From the NCBI GenBank assembly GCA_036927565.1, contig JAYESD010000010.1, positions 119,008,866 through 119,072,865 on the forward strand: 64,000 nt of DNA. Direction: 5' to 3'. The position numbers and the translations under genes were made by a program. Shown here piece after piece: positions 45,375 through 55,589 of the stretch; the first letter of the stretch is position 1, and the number at the start of each line of letters is the position of its first letter. This DNA comes from Tuctoria greenei. Lineage: Eukaryota > Streptophyta > Magnoliopsida > Poales > Poaceae. The notes under the pieces are model-generated. The model did not search any database, was not told where the DNA came from, and saw nothing but the letters and a program-made list of their open reading frames with translations.

Positions 45375-46001
45375 TTACAAACCTACCCCGCCCTTAGACT
45401 GAATCTCGCCCTCTAGATTCGATATAGAAGGAAAGAGAGATGGAAAATTCTTCTTTGGATCATCCTCCAACTCCCACGTTGCTTCCGATTCTATATGATG
45501 CTTCCATTGCACTTTGCACCATCTAAGCACTTTTTTCCTTGTGGCTCTCTCTTTGGTTCCCAAGATTTTGACCGGTTGCTCGGCGTAAGTCAAATCTTCC
45601 TCTAATTCCAATTCTTCCATTGACACTTGTTCTTCCGGTACCCTTAAGCACTTCTTGAGCTGGGAAACATGAAATAAATCATGAACATCTGATAAGTGAG
45701 CTGGCATCTCCAACTTATATGCTACTTCTCCTCTTCTGTCCAAAATCTTGAATGGTCCAATGTATCGAGGTGCTAGCTTGCCTCTGATATTATACCTCTT
45801 ATGACCTCGCATGGGTGACACTTTAAGGTAGACGAAGTATCCCACTTCAAAGGTTACTTTTGTTCTCCTATTGTCCGAAAATCCTTTTTGCCTTGACTGA
45901 GCAGCTCTCAAATTTTTACGAATAATCTGAACTTGTTTCTCAGCTTCTTGCAACATGTTAGGTGCAAACACTTGATTTTCTCCTGTCTCATTCCAGAACA
46001 A
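45375..46001 (-). pseudogene. S1 integrase tail and chromodomain
   Basis: This is open for 208 codons: QSRQKGFSDNRRTKVTFEV, LAPRYIGPFKILDRRGEVA, DVHDLFHVSQLKKCLRVP, then the Tekay chromodomain (PVKILGTKERATRKKVLRW, KVQWKHHIESEATWELEDD). The TAA stop is made by the first bases of the 3' LTR (TGTAAC). It overlaps out of frame with the upstream core ORF. Confidence 0.92.
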
Positions 46002-46830
46002 AGGTGTCCTACACTTCCTCCCATATAGTGCTTCATACTTGCTTGGTAACTATTGTTATATGAAAATTCTCCATATGGCAAGCTCTCGCCACAACTTTTC
46101 CCATGCTTCAAAGCACAATCTCTTAACATGTCCTCCAAAATATGATTGGTCCTCTCAGTTTGTCCATCTGTTTGAGGGTGATATGCTGAGCTGAAATTCA
46201 ACCTTGTTCCCAATGCTTCATGTAGTTTCTCCCAGAACCTAGAGGTGAATTGAGAACCTCTATTCGAGACTATTTTCTTCAGGACTCCATGTCGGCACAC
46301 AATATGCTCCATATACAACTCTGGCAGCTTCGCGGCGGTGTATGTGGTCCCGACAGGAATAAAGTGAGCTGACTTGGTCAAACAATCCGCAACTACCTAT
46401 ATGGAGTCATAACCGGGTTGGGTACGTGGTAAACCAACTATAAAGTCCATCCCGATTTCTTCCCACTTCCATTCTGGAATCTTTAATGGCTGCAATAATC
46501 CAGTTGGCCTTTGATGTTCAGCTTTGACTCGCTGGCACACATCACACAACGCGACATATTCAGCTATGACCTTTTTCATGCTAGCCCACCAATAACATGT
46601 CTTCAAGTCCTTGTACATTTTTGTACAACCAGGATTAATTGAGTAAGTTGAGTGATGTGCCTCCTTTAATATTGTCTCCCGAATGTGCTTCACATTAGGC
46701 ACGCCAATCCTTTTATCAAGCCATAAGGTACCATGGTCATCCTCATCAAACCTGAATTTTGTTCCCTCTTGGGTCCTTTCCTTGATCTCTTGGATTTCCT
46801 CATACATCGTTTAACCCTCTCGAATCTCAT
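45908..46830 (-). pseudogene. S1 integrase core
   Basis: From 46807 the frame gives VKHIRETILKEAHHSTYSIN, CYWWASMKKVIAEYVALCDV and IGMDFIVGLPRTQPGYDSI (first Asp kept), then a stop at 46397-46399. Then comes FIPVGTTYTAAKLPELYME and IVSNRGSQF, where the second catalytic Asp is Asn (46262-46264). TDGQTERTNHILEDMLRDC is present. A frame change near 46020 leads to the tail. Confidence 0.92.
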
Positions 46831-46854
46831 GCTCCAATGTCGGATTTAACTCCA

Positions 46855-47430
46855 TCATTCCCTCTCATTGACAAAACCATGGTTCAACCGTTCAAATTCC
46901 TTGCATAGCTCGGATGGCAGCTCTCGAACCGTGAGCTGGTGACTTACTCCTTTCCGACTCAAACCATCAGCCACTACATTAGCCTTTCCTGGATGATAGT
47001 TGATCCCCATATCATAGTCCTTAATGAGCTCCAACCATCTTCGTTGCCTTAAAATCAGGTCTGTTTGTGTGAAAATATACTTAAGACTCGTACGATCCGT
47101 ATAAATTTTGCACCTATGTCCAAGGATATAGTGTCTCCAAATCTTCAATGCGTGTATCACGGCTACAAGTTCCAAATCATGTGTTGGATAATTCTGCTCA
47201 TGTCTCTTCAATTGCCTCGATGCATAGGCTACCACTTGACCTTCTTGCATAAGCACGCATCCAAGTCCTTGTCTTCATGCATCACAATAAATATCAAAAC
47301 TTTTGCTTACGTCGGGCAATATCAGGACTGGGGCAGTAGTTAACCTCTTCTTCAACTCCTCAAAGCTGTTTTGGCAAGCTTGAGTCCATCGAAAAGCTTT
47401 CCCTTTCATTAACAATTTTGTCATGGGCTA
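46855..47430 (-). pseudogene. S1 RNase H
   Basis: SFEELKKRLTTAPVLILP, FDIYCDA followed by a stop (near 47277), then RQGLGCVLMQEGQVVAYAS, DLELVAVIHALKIW, IYTDRTSLKYIFTQTDL (Asp kept, His of DHK changed) and VVADGLSRKG. It ends at 46855. Confidence 0.9.
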
Positions 47431-48200
47431 GGCTATTTTGGAAATGTCTTTGATGGACCTACGGTAATATTCAGCCATCCCAAGGAAACTCCTTATTTCT
47501 TTTACATTTTGCAGTAGCTCCCACATTAGCACATCTCTCACTCTTCCTGGGTCAACCAATACACCTCCTCCAGATATGATATGGCCTAAAAATGACACCT
47601 CTTTCAATCGAAACTGGCACTTGCTGAATTTGGCGTACAATTGATGCTCCCTTAATTTCTGCAATGTGAGCCTCAAATGTTCCTCATGTTCCTCCTTGCT
47701 TCTCGAGTAGATCATAATATCATCAATGAACACCACAACAAATTCATCCAAGTACTCCATGGAGACCTTATTCATGAGGTACATAAAGTACGCAGGTGCA
47801 TTTGTCAACCCAAAAGACATCACGATGTACTCATAAGATCCATACCGTATCTGGAAAGCTGTTTTGGGTATATTCGACGTCTTATCTTCATTTGAAAGTA
47901 TCCTGACCTCAAATCAATCTTGGAGAAGACACAAGCACCCTTCATTTGATCAAACAAATCCTCTATGCAGGGCAAAGTATACTTGTTCTTGATTGTCACG
48001 TCGTAGAGAGCTCGGTAGTCCACACACATCCTTTGGGATCCATCCTTCTTGTCCACAAAGAGTACAGGCGCTCCACAAGGTGAAGAGCTTTGGCGTATAA
48101 AACCTTTCTTTAGTTGCTCTTGAATTTGCTTCTTGAGTTCCGCTAACTCCTTAGGAGGCATCCTATATGGCCTCTTAGCTATAGGTGCAGTTCCAGGTAT
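47428..48200 (-). pseudogene. S1 reverse transcriptase
   Basis: First frame 48161-47820: PPKELAELKKQIQEQLKKG, RQSSSPCGAPVLFVDKKDG, CVDYRALYDVTIKNKYTLP and FSKIDLRSGYFQMKI. A frameshift near 47870 leads to the second frame 47823-47428: SFGLTNAPAYFMYLMNKV, FIDD in VVFIDDIMIYSRS near 47710, VSFLGHIISGGGVLVDP and SFLGMAEYYRRS. Confidence 0.92.
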
Positions 48201-48739
48201 TAAATCATAACAAATTTGATATCACGATCAGGTGGAATACCTGGCATCTCATCTTGAAATACATCCAAGAATTCACACACCACTGGAATCTCCTCAATTT
48301 CGGCACCTTCCATATGATTCGGCTCCAATTGCTTCAGTGAATGTTGTGATGCTTCAAATTCTATGGTGATCCCTTCCTCATTGGTCAACTTCACCATCTT
48401 TGTGGCATATTCAATGACTCCATTATGCTCCCTCAACCAGTCCATACCAAGTATAATGTCTAATCTTTGAGAATTCAAAACAATGAGGTTGGCAAAGAAG
48501 TATACCTCCCTTATTCTAAGGCATTCTTTTGGACATACTATATTTGTCGTCATCTCTCTTCCAGGAGACTTAACCAATAGAGTATACTTCATATGAGAGA
48601 TAGGCAAACTATACTTGGAAACATATTTTGATGCAATGAATGAATGCGATGCTCCAGAATCAAATAACATAGTTGCCAGGTTGGAGTTTGCGAGAAACAT
48701 ACCAATCACCACGTCATCCGCTTGTTGCGCTTTTTCCAT
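48201..48739 (-). pseudogene. S1 aspartic protease and linker
   Basis: This is open: DDVVIGMFLANSNLATMLF, then an intact catalytic loop DSGASHSFIASKYVSKY (near 48650), LPISHMKYTLLVKSPGREM and LDIILGMDWLREHNGVIEY, then the linker to RT (VVCEFLDVFQDEMPGIPPDR). It ends by frame change at 48200. Confidence 0.92.
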
Positions 48740-49924
48740 AGAGACATGGTTTACATTGCCACGAGCAAAATTCTACTGTCCACGGTTGCTTTGTGGTGCT
48801 CCTCCATTCGGTCTTGGGTTCTGTCTTGGAGCATAGCTTCCTTGACCAGGGCCTGACTTAGGACATTGAATTGCAAAGTGTCCTACTTCTCCACATGTAT
48901 AGCACTTCCTAACTGCACAAGAATTATTGGGACGAACTGGATTCTGAAAATTTGCACCAGGGAGATTGGCACTTGGTGCAAAAGGCATTGGAGGCCTAGG
49001 TGCTTGCATGACATGGCATTGCTGCACAAACTGAGCTAGGCGCGATGCATAACCAGGGCGTTGTACAGGAGCAGAAGAGTTGTAATAAGGCGCATTGGGT
49101 GGTGTGAAGCGAGAGCACACATTACTTCCTTGTTGCTGTCCCTAATATGGCACCTTCCTCTTGGTGTCTTGCTCCATCTCACAGACCTTGTTCTCAACCA
49201 CAATTGCCTTGTCCAATAGCTTCTGGAAGTTTGCATAATCATAGTTTAGCAATTGTACATGGATCTCATTGTTCAAGCCTCTCATGAACAAGTATTGCTT
49301 CCGGCTGTCAAGGCTCACATCCTTAGGCGCATACCTTGAGAGTTGAGTGAATTTATTGAGGTATTCACCCACACTCGATCTTCCTTGCCTCAAGTTTTCA
49401 AACTCTTTCCCCTTCAAGATCATAACACCCTCGGGCACATAATGAGAACGGAAGCTCTCCTTGAATTCATCCCAAGTAATCCTCTCGTGGTTCTCATGGG
49501 CGTTGCACAAAGAGTCCCACCAATCGGCAGCTGCTCCAACAAGTTAATGTGATGTAAATAGAACCTTCTCCCGATCACTACACTAGACTATTGCAAGTTT
49601 CTTCTCCACGGACATGAGCCAATCATCAGCATCCATAGGGTCAGGAGCTTGAGCAAAGGTCAGCAGTCTGGTTCTCATGAACTCTCCAAATTGGTTATGA
49701 GAGGGTGGGGGTGGCGGTGGAGGCATGTGAGGCTGATGGTTGTTGTTGCCATCATGCAGCTGTACCATAGTTTGTATCATGGTCTGCATGAGCTGATTTT
49801 GCATGGCCAATAGCTGCTCAAGGTTGATAGCTCCATGGGCAGGTCTTTGTCCATTGTTGTTCTGAGGTGCCCTATTGTTTTCCTCCTCATCATTGGCATC
49901 CCTCTGGTTGCGAGTCCTCACCAT
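48740..49924 (-). pseudogene. S1 gag
   Basis: The start MVRTRNQRDANDEEENN is at 49924. The whole of gag runs in a single frame with four stops (near 49583, 49545, 49142 and 48773). At least three look like Gln codons (CAG or CAA) turned to TAG or TAA by comparison with S2. Capsid core: ITWDEFKESFRSHYVPEGV, EYLNKFTQLSRYAPKDV, LFMRGLNNEIHVQLLN. The zinc knuckle CYTCGEVGHFAIQCPKSG near 48880 is intact. Confidence 0.93.
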
Positions 49925-50179
49925 CTAATGAAAAGCAAGAGATAAGAATTTAGAAAATGTCCCCAACTATATGCATCAAGGGATATGAAACTAAGCAAAT
50001 ACCTATACTATACTATATGGACATGGCAATGCTAAAACATCCCACAATCCTCTACTAAGCACACAAGCAACAATACATAGCAATCAGCACACCAAGCAAT
50101 AACACATTGATTACTGAGTGTTCCTATGTGCTCTAAAGTGTCCATTCAATCTAGGTTGCGACCTACGGTGAACCTGTTG

Positions 50180-50191
50180 CTCTGATATGAA
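50180..50191 (-). promoter_or_regulatory. S1 primer-binding site (tRNA-Met type)
   Basis: TCATATCAGAGC on the minus strand lies three bases after the LTR end, two mismatches to TGGTATCAGAGC. The 49925-50179 leader between it and gag holds nothing else recognisable. Confidence 0.8.
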
Positions 50192-52359
50192 TTTGTGACA
50201 ACCGATCCAAAAATGAACCAAGTGAACACATATGTGTGCCCAAGACGTTCAATACACATACACGAGTGCATTCACAAAAGGATTTACAGAAAATTACCAC
50301 GGAACAAGATTAATTAAGCACTTTTATTACAAAAATTCATAATATCCTCAAATTATAGCTCTAATGATTATTAACAACAAGTCTGAACTAATGCAGCAGA
50401 AATAAACTAATTAAGCAACTAAGCAAACTAAGCAATAAGGGTAGCGCGGCCCAAGCATAACCACAGGCAAAACTGACGGCAGCATACAGCCTAGGACTCC
50501 TCATTAACATCATGATGCTCCCAATCCTGACCTGCAACTGTTGGTGGGGGAATTGCAAGGGTGAGTACATGTCGTACTCAACATGTGTTGAAAAATATGA
50601 CATGTAGCTGATTCAAATGACGATTATAATAAAGGCTAAGTGCTAAAAAGTACATTAGAACATTTGAAAAGCAGTATACTGTATGAATGTGAATTAAACC
50701 CATCATAAAACATGTAGTTATCATGATACAAGTCCAGATATCATTACCATCATCCATATTCCAGATTTCTCATTACCATTAACCATATCCATTGCCATAA
50801 ACCATAATACCATCCCATAACCATTACCAAACCATCCCAATACCAAGTTCCCTCTTATCATGTAGGTCATCCAAGTGCTCCTAACCGGGAGCACGACTAT
50901 CGTGGTAGTTTTAATACTCTGCAGAGTTTGCACCACTTTACCCACGTGTTTGCGATTTCATCACCTGTCGGTGACTAAAGAACCTCCCTTATGTCAATTA
51001 CACTTCCTTTGGTGTATGGCCAAGAGATCACAAAATAGCCTTTACAAAGGGACTACTAGCATGTACGGACCAACTGAGGTTTCACTGGTGGCGATGCCTC
51101 CAACTAAGCACATCTTCCACCAAGGGCCCCCTCTTGTGCCATTCGAATCCCAGGGAGTCCCGCCATAATTCCAAACCCAACCTGACTACCCTTCCCCGTT
51201 GCGCCAAATGATCTGTGCAATACTAGCAATACCCTAATTAATCAGCTACGCCGCACCCATACTTGGTCTCGTGGTGGCACTGTTGTCCTGGCATATTCTT
51301 GCATGAACCGGTCCTTAGATCTAAAGCAAGCAACCACCATGTCTTCCAACCCATCCACATACCAGGCTTGCTTAGATCACCCATTACAATACCATATTAA
51401 CCAGTTCATATAACAATAATCTCATTAATGCATAATTGAATAGTATAATTGTTTTCCCATCCCAATTAATTAAGCGAAGCAAAGGTAAAAATCCCTTCCC
51501 GACTCTCTACCATGTATTCCAAGTGACAAGGGTGGTTAAACAAAGCTAGTAAACTTCCTATCATAGAAATTCCCATCAAATTGACACTAGCATGCAGTTT
51601 TGAAAACAAAACATTTACTGTAAAAATAGGATCAATATGTCCAAGGACACTTGCCTTGCTCTTGAGCTTGATTTGGGTCAAAGTCTTCAAATTCTTGGGG
51701 CTGGAGGTCCTCCGCAACACTCCCTAGCGCAAATCCATCTAAACCGCACAATAAACATACAAGACAAGAATTACAAACAATAAGTGCACATATGTTACTC
51801 AATATGTCATGGCATGCATTATTAATGCAAATGCAAAGCAAAAGTAGTTAATGAGTTGTTAATAATGTTTACTATCTAGTTCTAATAGTTTTTAACAAGT
51901 TTGGATAGATTTGGAATTGATTTGAAACAATATAGAATTAATTCAACAGAAACAAACAGCCAAACCTGAGTACCACTGTAGGGCTGGACTAGTTCGCCCT
52001 TCGCAGAAACAGAGAGCTGGGTTTTCTAAAAAGACGTGAATTTTGGGAAACGGGGTTCAATTAACGTGAGAAGGAGGAAGTAGAAGGTATACCAGGTGTT
52101 TAGAATTCCAATGAATCAAGGGTTTTGGAGGCAACACTTGGATCTTGACGATCTAGGGTTCATGAAGAAACTTGAAGGTGTTGTTGATGAAGAACGAAAA
52201 CTTGATGGAGATCCTGATCACTTGATGCTCTTCCGTTTCCTCCTCTACTTATTCTTGCTCGGGATCTCCTTCTCCCTCTTTTGCGGCGACTATCAACGAG
52301 CTAGGGTTTGGGTGTGATTCAAAGGTGGCAAAAAGATGTGAAAATAGGGTGTTGTGTTG

Positions 52360-52367
52360 TTTATATA
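52360..52367 (-). promoter_or_regulatory. S1 5' LTR TATA box
   Basis: TATATAAA on the minus strand, same place as in S2. Confidence 0.7.
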
Positions 52368-52529
52368 GGGGTGGAGGGCTAGGGTTTCAATGGAGGTCGG
52401 TTTTAGAGAGGGTGGAAGCCAATGTGGGGGTCCCACATGGGCTCTAAAAGAGTTAGACACAATGTCCTTAGGCCCATTTAAGGAAAAATCCAAAAACACG
52501 TTGTGGAACAAAAGATCAACTCGAAATCA

Positions 52530-52860
52530 CGATCACCGGACAAGTTCGCAATCGGCCGGACTAGTCCGAAATTAGTCAGAGAGAAATAGGATAAGTCTGG
52601 ACTAAACCGGACAAGTCCGAACTTAGTTGGAGAGGAAAACGGACAAGTCCGCTAGACATCGTACAAGTCCGCACAAGTCCAGGGACTTGACAAAATTTCA
52701 AGGAATCAGGATACCGGACTAGTCCGCAATGGACCGGACAAGTTCGAAAATTGTACAAAGACGAAACTGGACTAGTCCGTAGCAAAACGGACATGTCCGA
52801 GGGAGGTCAGAGAGAAATCAGACCAGTCCGCACCAAAAACTGACTAGTAAGCACTTCTCA
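52530..52860 (-). repeat. CGGACTAGTCCG palindrome array in S1 5' LTR
   Basis: Units such as ccggactagtccgaaatt, ccggacaagtccgaac and cggacaagtccgc; full-length array. Confidence 0.83.
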
Positions 52861-52981
52861 AAACTTTTGAGTGCGGTTTTGTTTTAAATTCATTTTAAAC
52901 TCATTCCTTTTTATGTGGATCAATTTTAAACATTTATATGAACTTATGTAATGCATGATGCATGAAAATGAGGGTGTTACA

Positions 52982-52986
52982 CGAAC
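52982..52986. repeat. Target-site duplication of S1, right copy (cgaac)
   Basis: It matches 2314-2318. T1 coding sequence resumes immediately after. Confidence 0.9.
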
Positions 52987-54288
52987 TGAGTGATGGGGGT
53001 GAGACTAGTACCTCAAAGCTGGTGGTCCTGGTGGCCCTCTTACCATGACGCCCACCAATTACCGTAGGCGCTGTAGGAAGCTCTAAGCAACCCAGCGCGC
53101 AAGATTCATAAGCTCAAGCGAGCTTCGACGCATGGATCCCTGAGATCCACAACTACTTGAAGGACAATATCCTTCCTAATGATAGTGCTCCCGCTGATCG
53201 AATTGCCAGATTGGCTAAAAGATACACGTCGGTAGAAGGGGATCTATGCCGACGTGGTGCCAGTAGTATTCTAATGCGGTGCATTTCCCGTGAAGAAGAC
53301 CGTGAACTTCTCACTGAGATCCATGGAGGCGAGTGCGGGAACCACGCATCTTCTCGCATGTTGGTCGGTAAAGCCTGCTGGCATGGCTTTCGGCCTACAG
53401 CACTCCAAGATGAATTTGAGTTGGTAAAGAAGTGCGAAGTGTGCCAGTTCCATGCGAAGCAGATTCATATATCGGCTCAGTCACTGCAAATGATACCTCC
53501 CACGTGGCCATTCGCTGTGTGGGGGATGGACATTTTGGGACCTTTCCCAAAAGCCGTCGAAGTTTACAGGTTCCTGTACGTCGCCATCGACAAGTTCACC
53601 AAGTGGTCGGAAGCTACCCAAGTTGTGACAATCAACAAGCAATCAGCTATCAAGTTCTTGAAGTCCATAGTCTGCAGATTTGGAGTTCCTAACCAAGTCA
53701 TTACTAACAATGGAACCCAATGCACAAGTGCGGCATTCCAAGAGTACTACAAAGATCTCAACATACAAGTCAGCTACGCATCAGTAGCTCACCCGACAAG
53801 CAATGGCCAAGCTGAGGGTGCTAATGCATAAATACTCAAGGGACTCAAGACACGCAGATATGAGCGGTTGAAGAAACATGGAGCCAACTGGATAGAGGAG
53901 CTTCTATGGGTCCTTCCTCCGGAGATCACCATGGGTTCTCTTCGAGTTTGGACATTTGATGAAGCCACGCAGGACAAGCTCCGACGTGAAGACCTATACC
54001 TTGTAGACGAGGCAAGGTGACAAGTGGCTATTCGGAACGCACGATACCGACAGGCGCACTGGCACTATCAACAAAGGTTTGTGCGCAGCCAAAAGCTAGA
54101 AGAAGGTGATCTGGTGCTGTAGAGAATGCTGACTCATGAAGGGATGAACAAACTATCCCCAAAGTGGGAAGGTCCCTTTCGGGTTATCAAAGTATCCCAC
54201 CCTGGATGCGTTTGCTTGGCCGCAGAGGATGGGACTCCGCTTCCCAACCCATGGAACATCGAGCACCTTCATAAATTTTATGCCTAGC
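52987..54288 (+). pseudogene. T1 integrase
   Basis: The frame open 53157-53831 shows the zinc-binding HHCC part (LLTEIHGGECGNHASSRML, KKCEVCQFHAKQIH) and the core (AVWGMDILGPFPKA first Asp). The second catalytic Asp of ITDNGTQ is Asn at 53706-53708. The Glu region is HPTSNGQAEGANA. A stop at 53829-53831 and others near 54020 and 54119 interrupt it. After WIEELLWVL a block of the usual sequence is missing. The C-terminal beta-rich part (NKLSPKWEGPFRVIKVSHPG) ends with a natural-looking stop at 54286-54288. Confidence 0.92.
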
Positions 54289-55589
54289 TACACGGAGGTG
54301 AGTCTGTTTGTATAAATTGTGGCTCTTGCAGTCCATGAAAAGAGTCGGGAAGGGTCTTAGTGCACTTATCTTGGTCCTGTACTTTAGGTGTGTCTTTACC
54401 ATCCCTAGGATAGATCAAGACGAATAGCACACTTAACTTGGTCATTGTACTTTGAGTGTGTCCTTGTCTTCCCATGTAATTCGAACCTAAATGAGAAACA
54501 CTTTATATGGACAGACTCCTCATGCATTTTAATTGTACAAGATCGGTATTTTTATTATCCCTTACCTTCTTATCTATAACAAAGTTGTGCTATCCTCTCG
54601 AAATTTAGTCCAAGGTATTTATGTGATATATAAGTTGTATTAGTAATCTTCTTTTGGTCTTAGCATTATTGCATGGTCTACTCGCCTGAAAGACAAAGCC
54701 AATGACAAGTCCAGAGTTTGCTATCGACTTAGAGTGGTCAGGCACCCTAAGTACGCCACTCTACCTATATCCTGGCAGGTCCGAGTAGGGCGGGTCTAGA
54801 AGGCATTCGGACCTAAAGAGATTTAATTAATAGATTTATGTCATCATGTTAAATTCCTCATAATCTAAAATTCAAGGAAGGACAATAAGCCGCAAATAAG
54901 ATGCATACAAAAGGACAAATTTTACTTTTTTCTTGTCTTTTAGGTGCAGCAAAAATGAATATTCGATGGCAATTCGCTCGATGATGGTGGATGCTGCCGT
55001 AGCACTAGCTCTGACAACCCCCAGGGGGCTCGCCATCGATGTTTCATACGTTGATAGTGGGCACCGTCGGACCGAACGAGCTCTGACAACCCGTAGGGGG
55101 CCCGCCGTCGACATTTCATACGTTGATAGTGGGCGCTGTCAGACCTACCAAGATCCGACAACCCCCATGGAGCCCGCCCTTGATGTTTCATACGTTGCTA
55201 GTGGGCGCCGTCGGACCAACCAAGCTTCGAGAACCCCAGGGGGCCCATCGTCGACGTTCTAAGCATTGATAGTGGGTGTCGTCGGACCTATTAAACTCCG
55301 ACAACCCCAAGGGGTCCCGCCGTCGATGCAACAAAGGGTCCCTAGAGATGTTGGAGGCAAGACTCAGAACTCGGAGCTAACGTACTAGCTACGAATTCGG
55401 AGCTATTGAGTTTTCAAGACATTGTCTAAATCCTCATGGTAGATGTCTTCAATTCATTAAACACATCTACCAGGGGGCCAACAATATAAAAGGCAATGCA
55501 TTAAAGACAAAAAAATGGAATTTGGAAGGATTTTGGATTTTATTCATTCATAATGAGGATTGCAGGATGAAGGCAAAAAAGGAAAAGTC
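54289..55589 (+). other. T1 3' untranslated region
   Basis: Non-coding sequence between pol and the antisense gene. It holds a partial duplication of tagtgcacttatcttggtcctgtactttaggtgtgtc (about 54357-54395) as agcacacttaacttggtcattgtactttgagtgtgtcc (about 54427-54465), and the 72-bp tandem repeats at 55008. Otherwise nothing recognised. Confidence 0.7.
55008..55328 (+). repeat. 72-bp tandem repeat, about 4.5 copies, in T1 3' UTR
   Basis: Units start at 55008, 55080, 55152, 55224 (71 bp) and 55295 (partial). Each has the form ctgacaaccc..gggggc..gccgtcgatgtttcatacgttgatagtgggcgccgtcggacc. As 72 is a multiple of three the plus strand stays open across them, but no protein family is recognised. 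Confidence 0.93.

Larger units (their letters stand above)
44463..45379 (-). repeat. S1 3' LTR, proximal (5'-start) piece
   Basis: It is homologous to 52043-52981 and to the first part of the S2 LTRs. On the minus strand it starts TGTAACACACTC at 45379. TATATAAA lies at 44780-44787 (minus), and the palindrome array at about 44950-45260. No gene. Confidence 0.92.
2319..52981 (-). mobile_element. S1, short-LTR Tekay-like chromovirus, minus strand, with nested elements inside its 3' LTR
   Basis: About 10.0 kb is the element's own DNA; the rest is nested insertions. On the minus strand the order is 5' LTR (50195-52981), primer-binding site (50180-50191), gag, protease, RT, RNase H, integrase, chromodomain (49924 down to 45375), polypurine tract (45380-45396) and 3' LTR. 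The 3' LTR is in two pieces (44463-45379 and 2319-3810), split by L1. LTR ends are TGTAACAC...TGTCACA. The TSD is cgaac on both sides. The same family as S2. Confidence 0.93.
50195..52981 (-). repeat. S1 5' LTR (2787 bp, complete)
   Basis: On the minus strand it runs from TGTAACACCCTC at 52981 to GTTGTCACA at 50195. It keeps the 362-bp segment deleted from the 3' LTR, the uninterrupted L1 target (about 52037), the TATA box and the palindrome array. No gene. Confidence 0.94.

Noticed and set aside
54933..55262. 109-codon open frame made of 24-residue repeats (DVSYVDSG type)
   Set aside because: It stays open only because the DNA repeat unit is 72 bp. No start context or family; treated as a repeat, not a gene.
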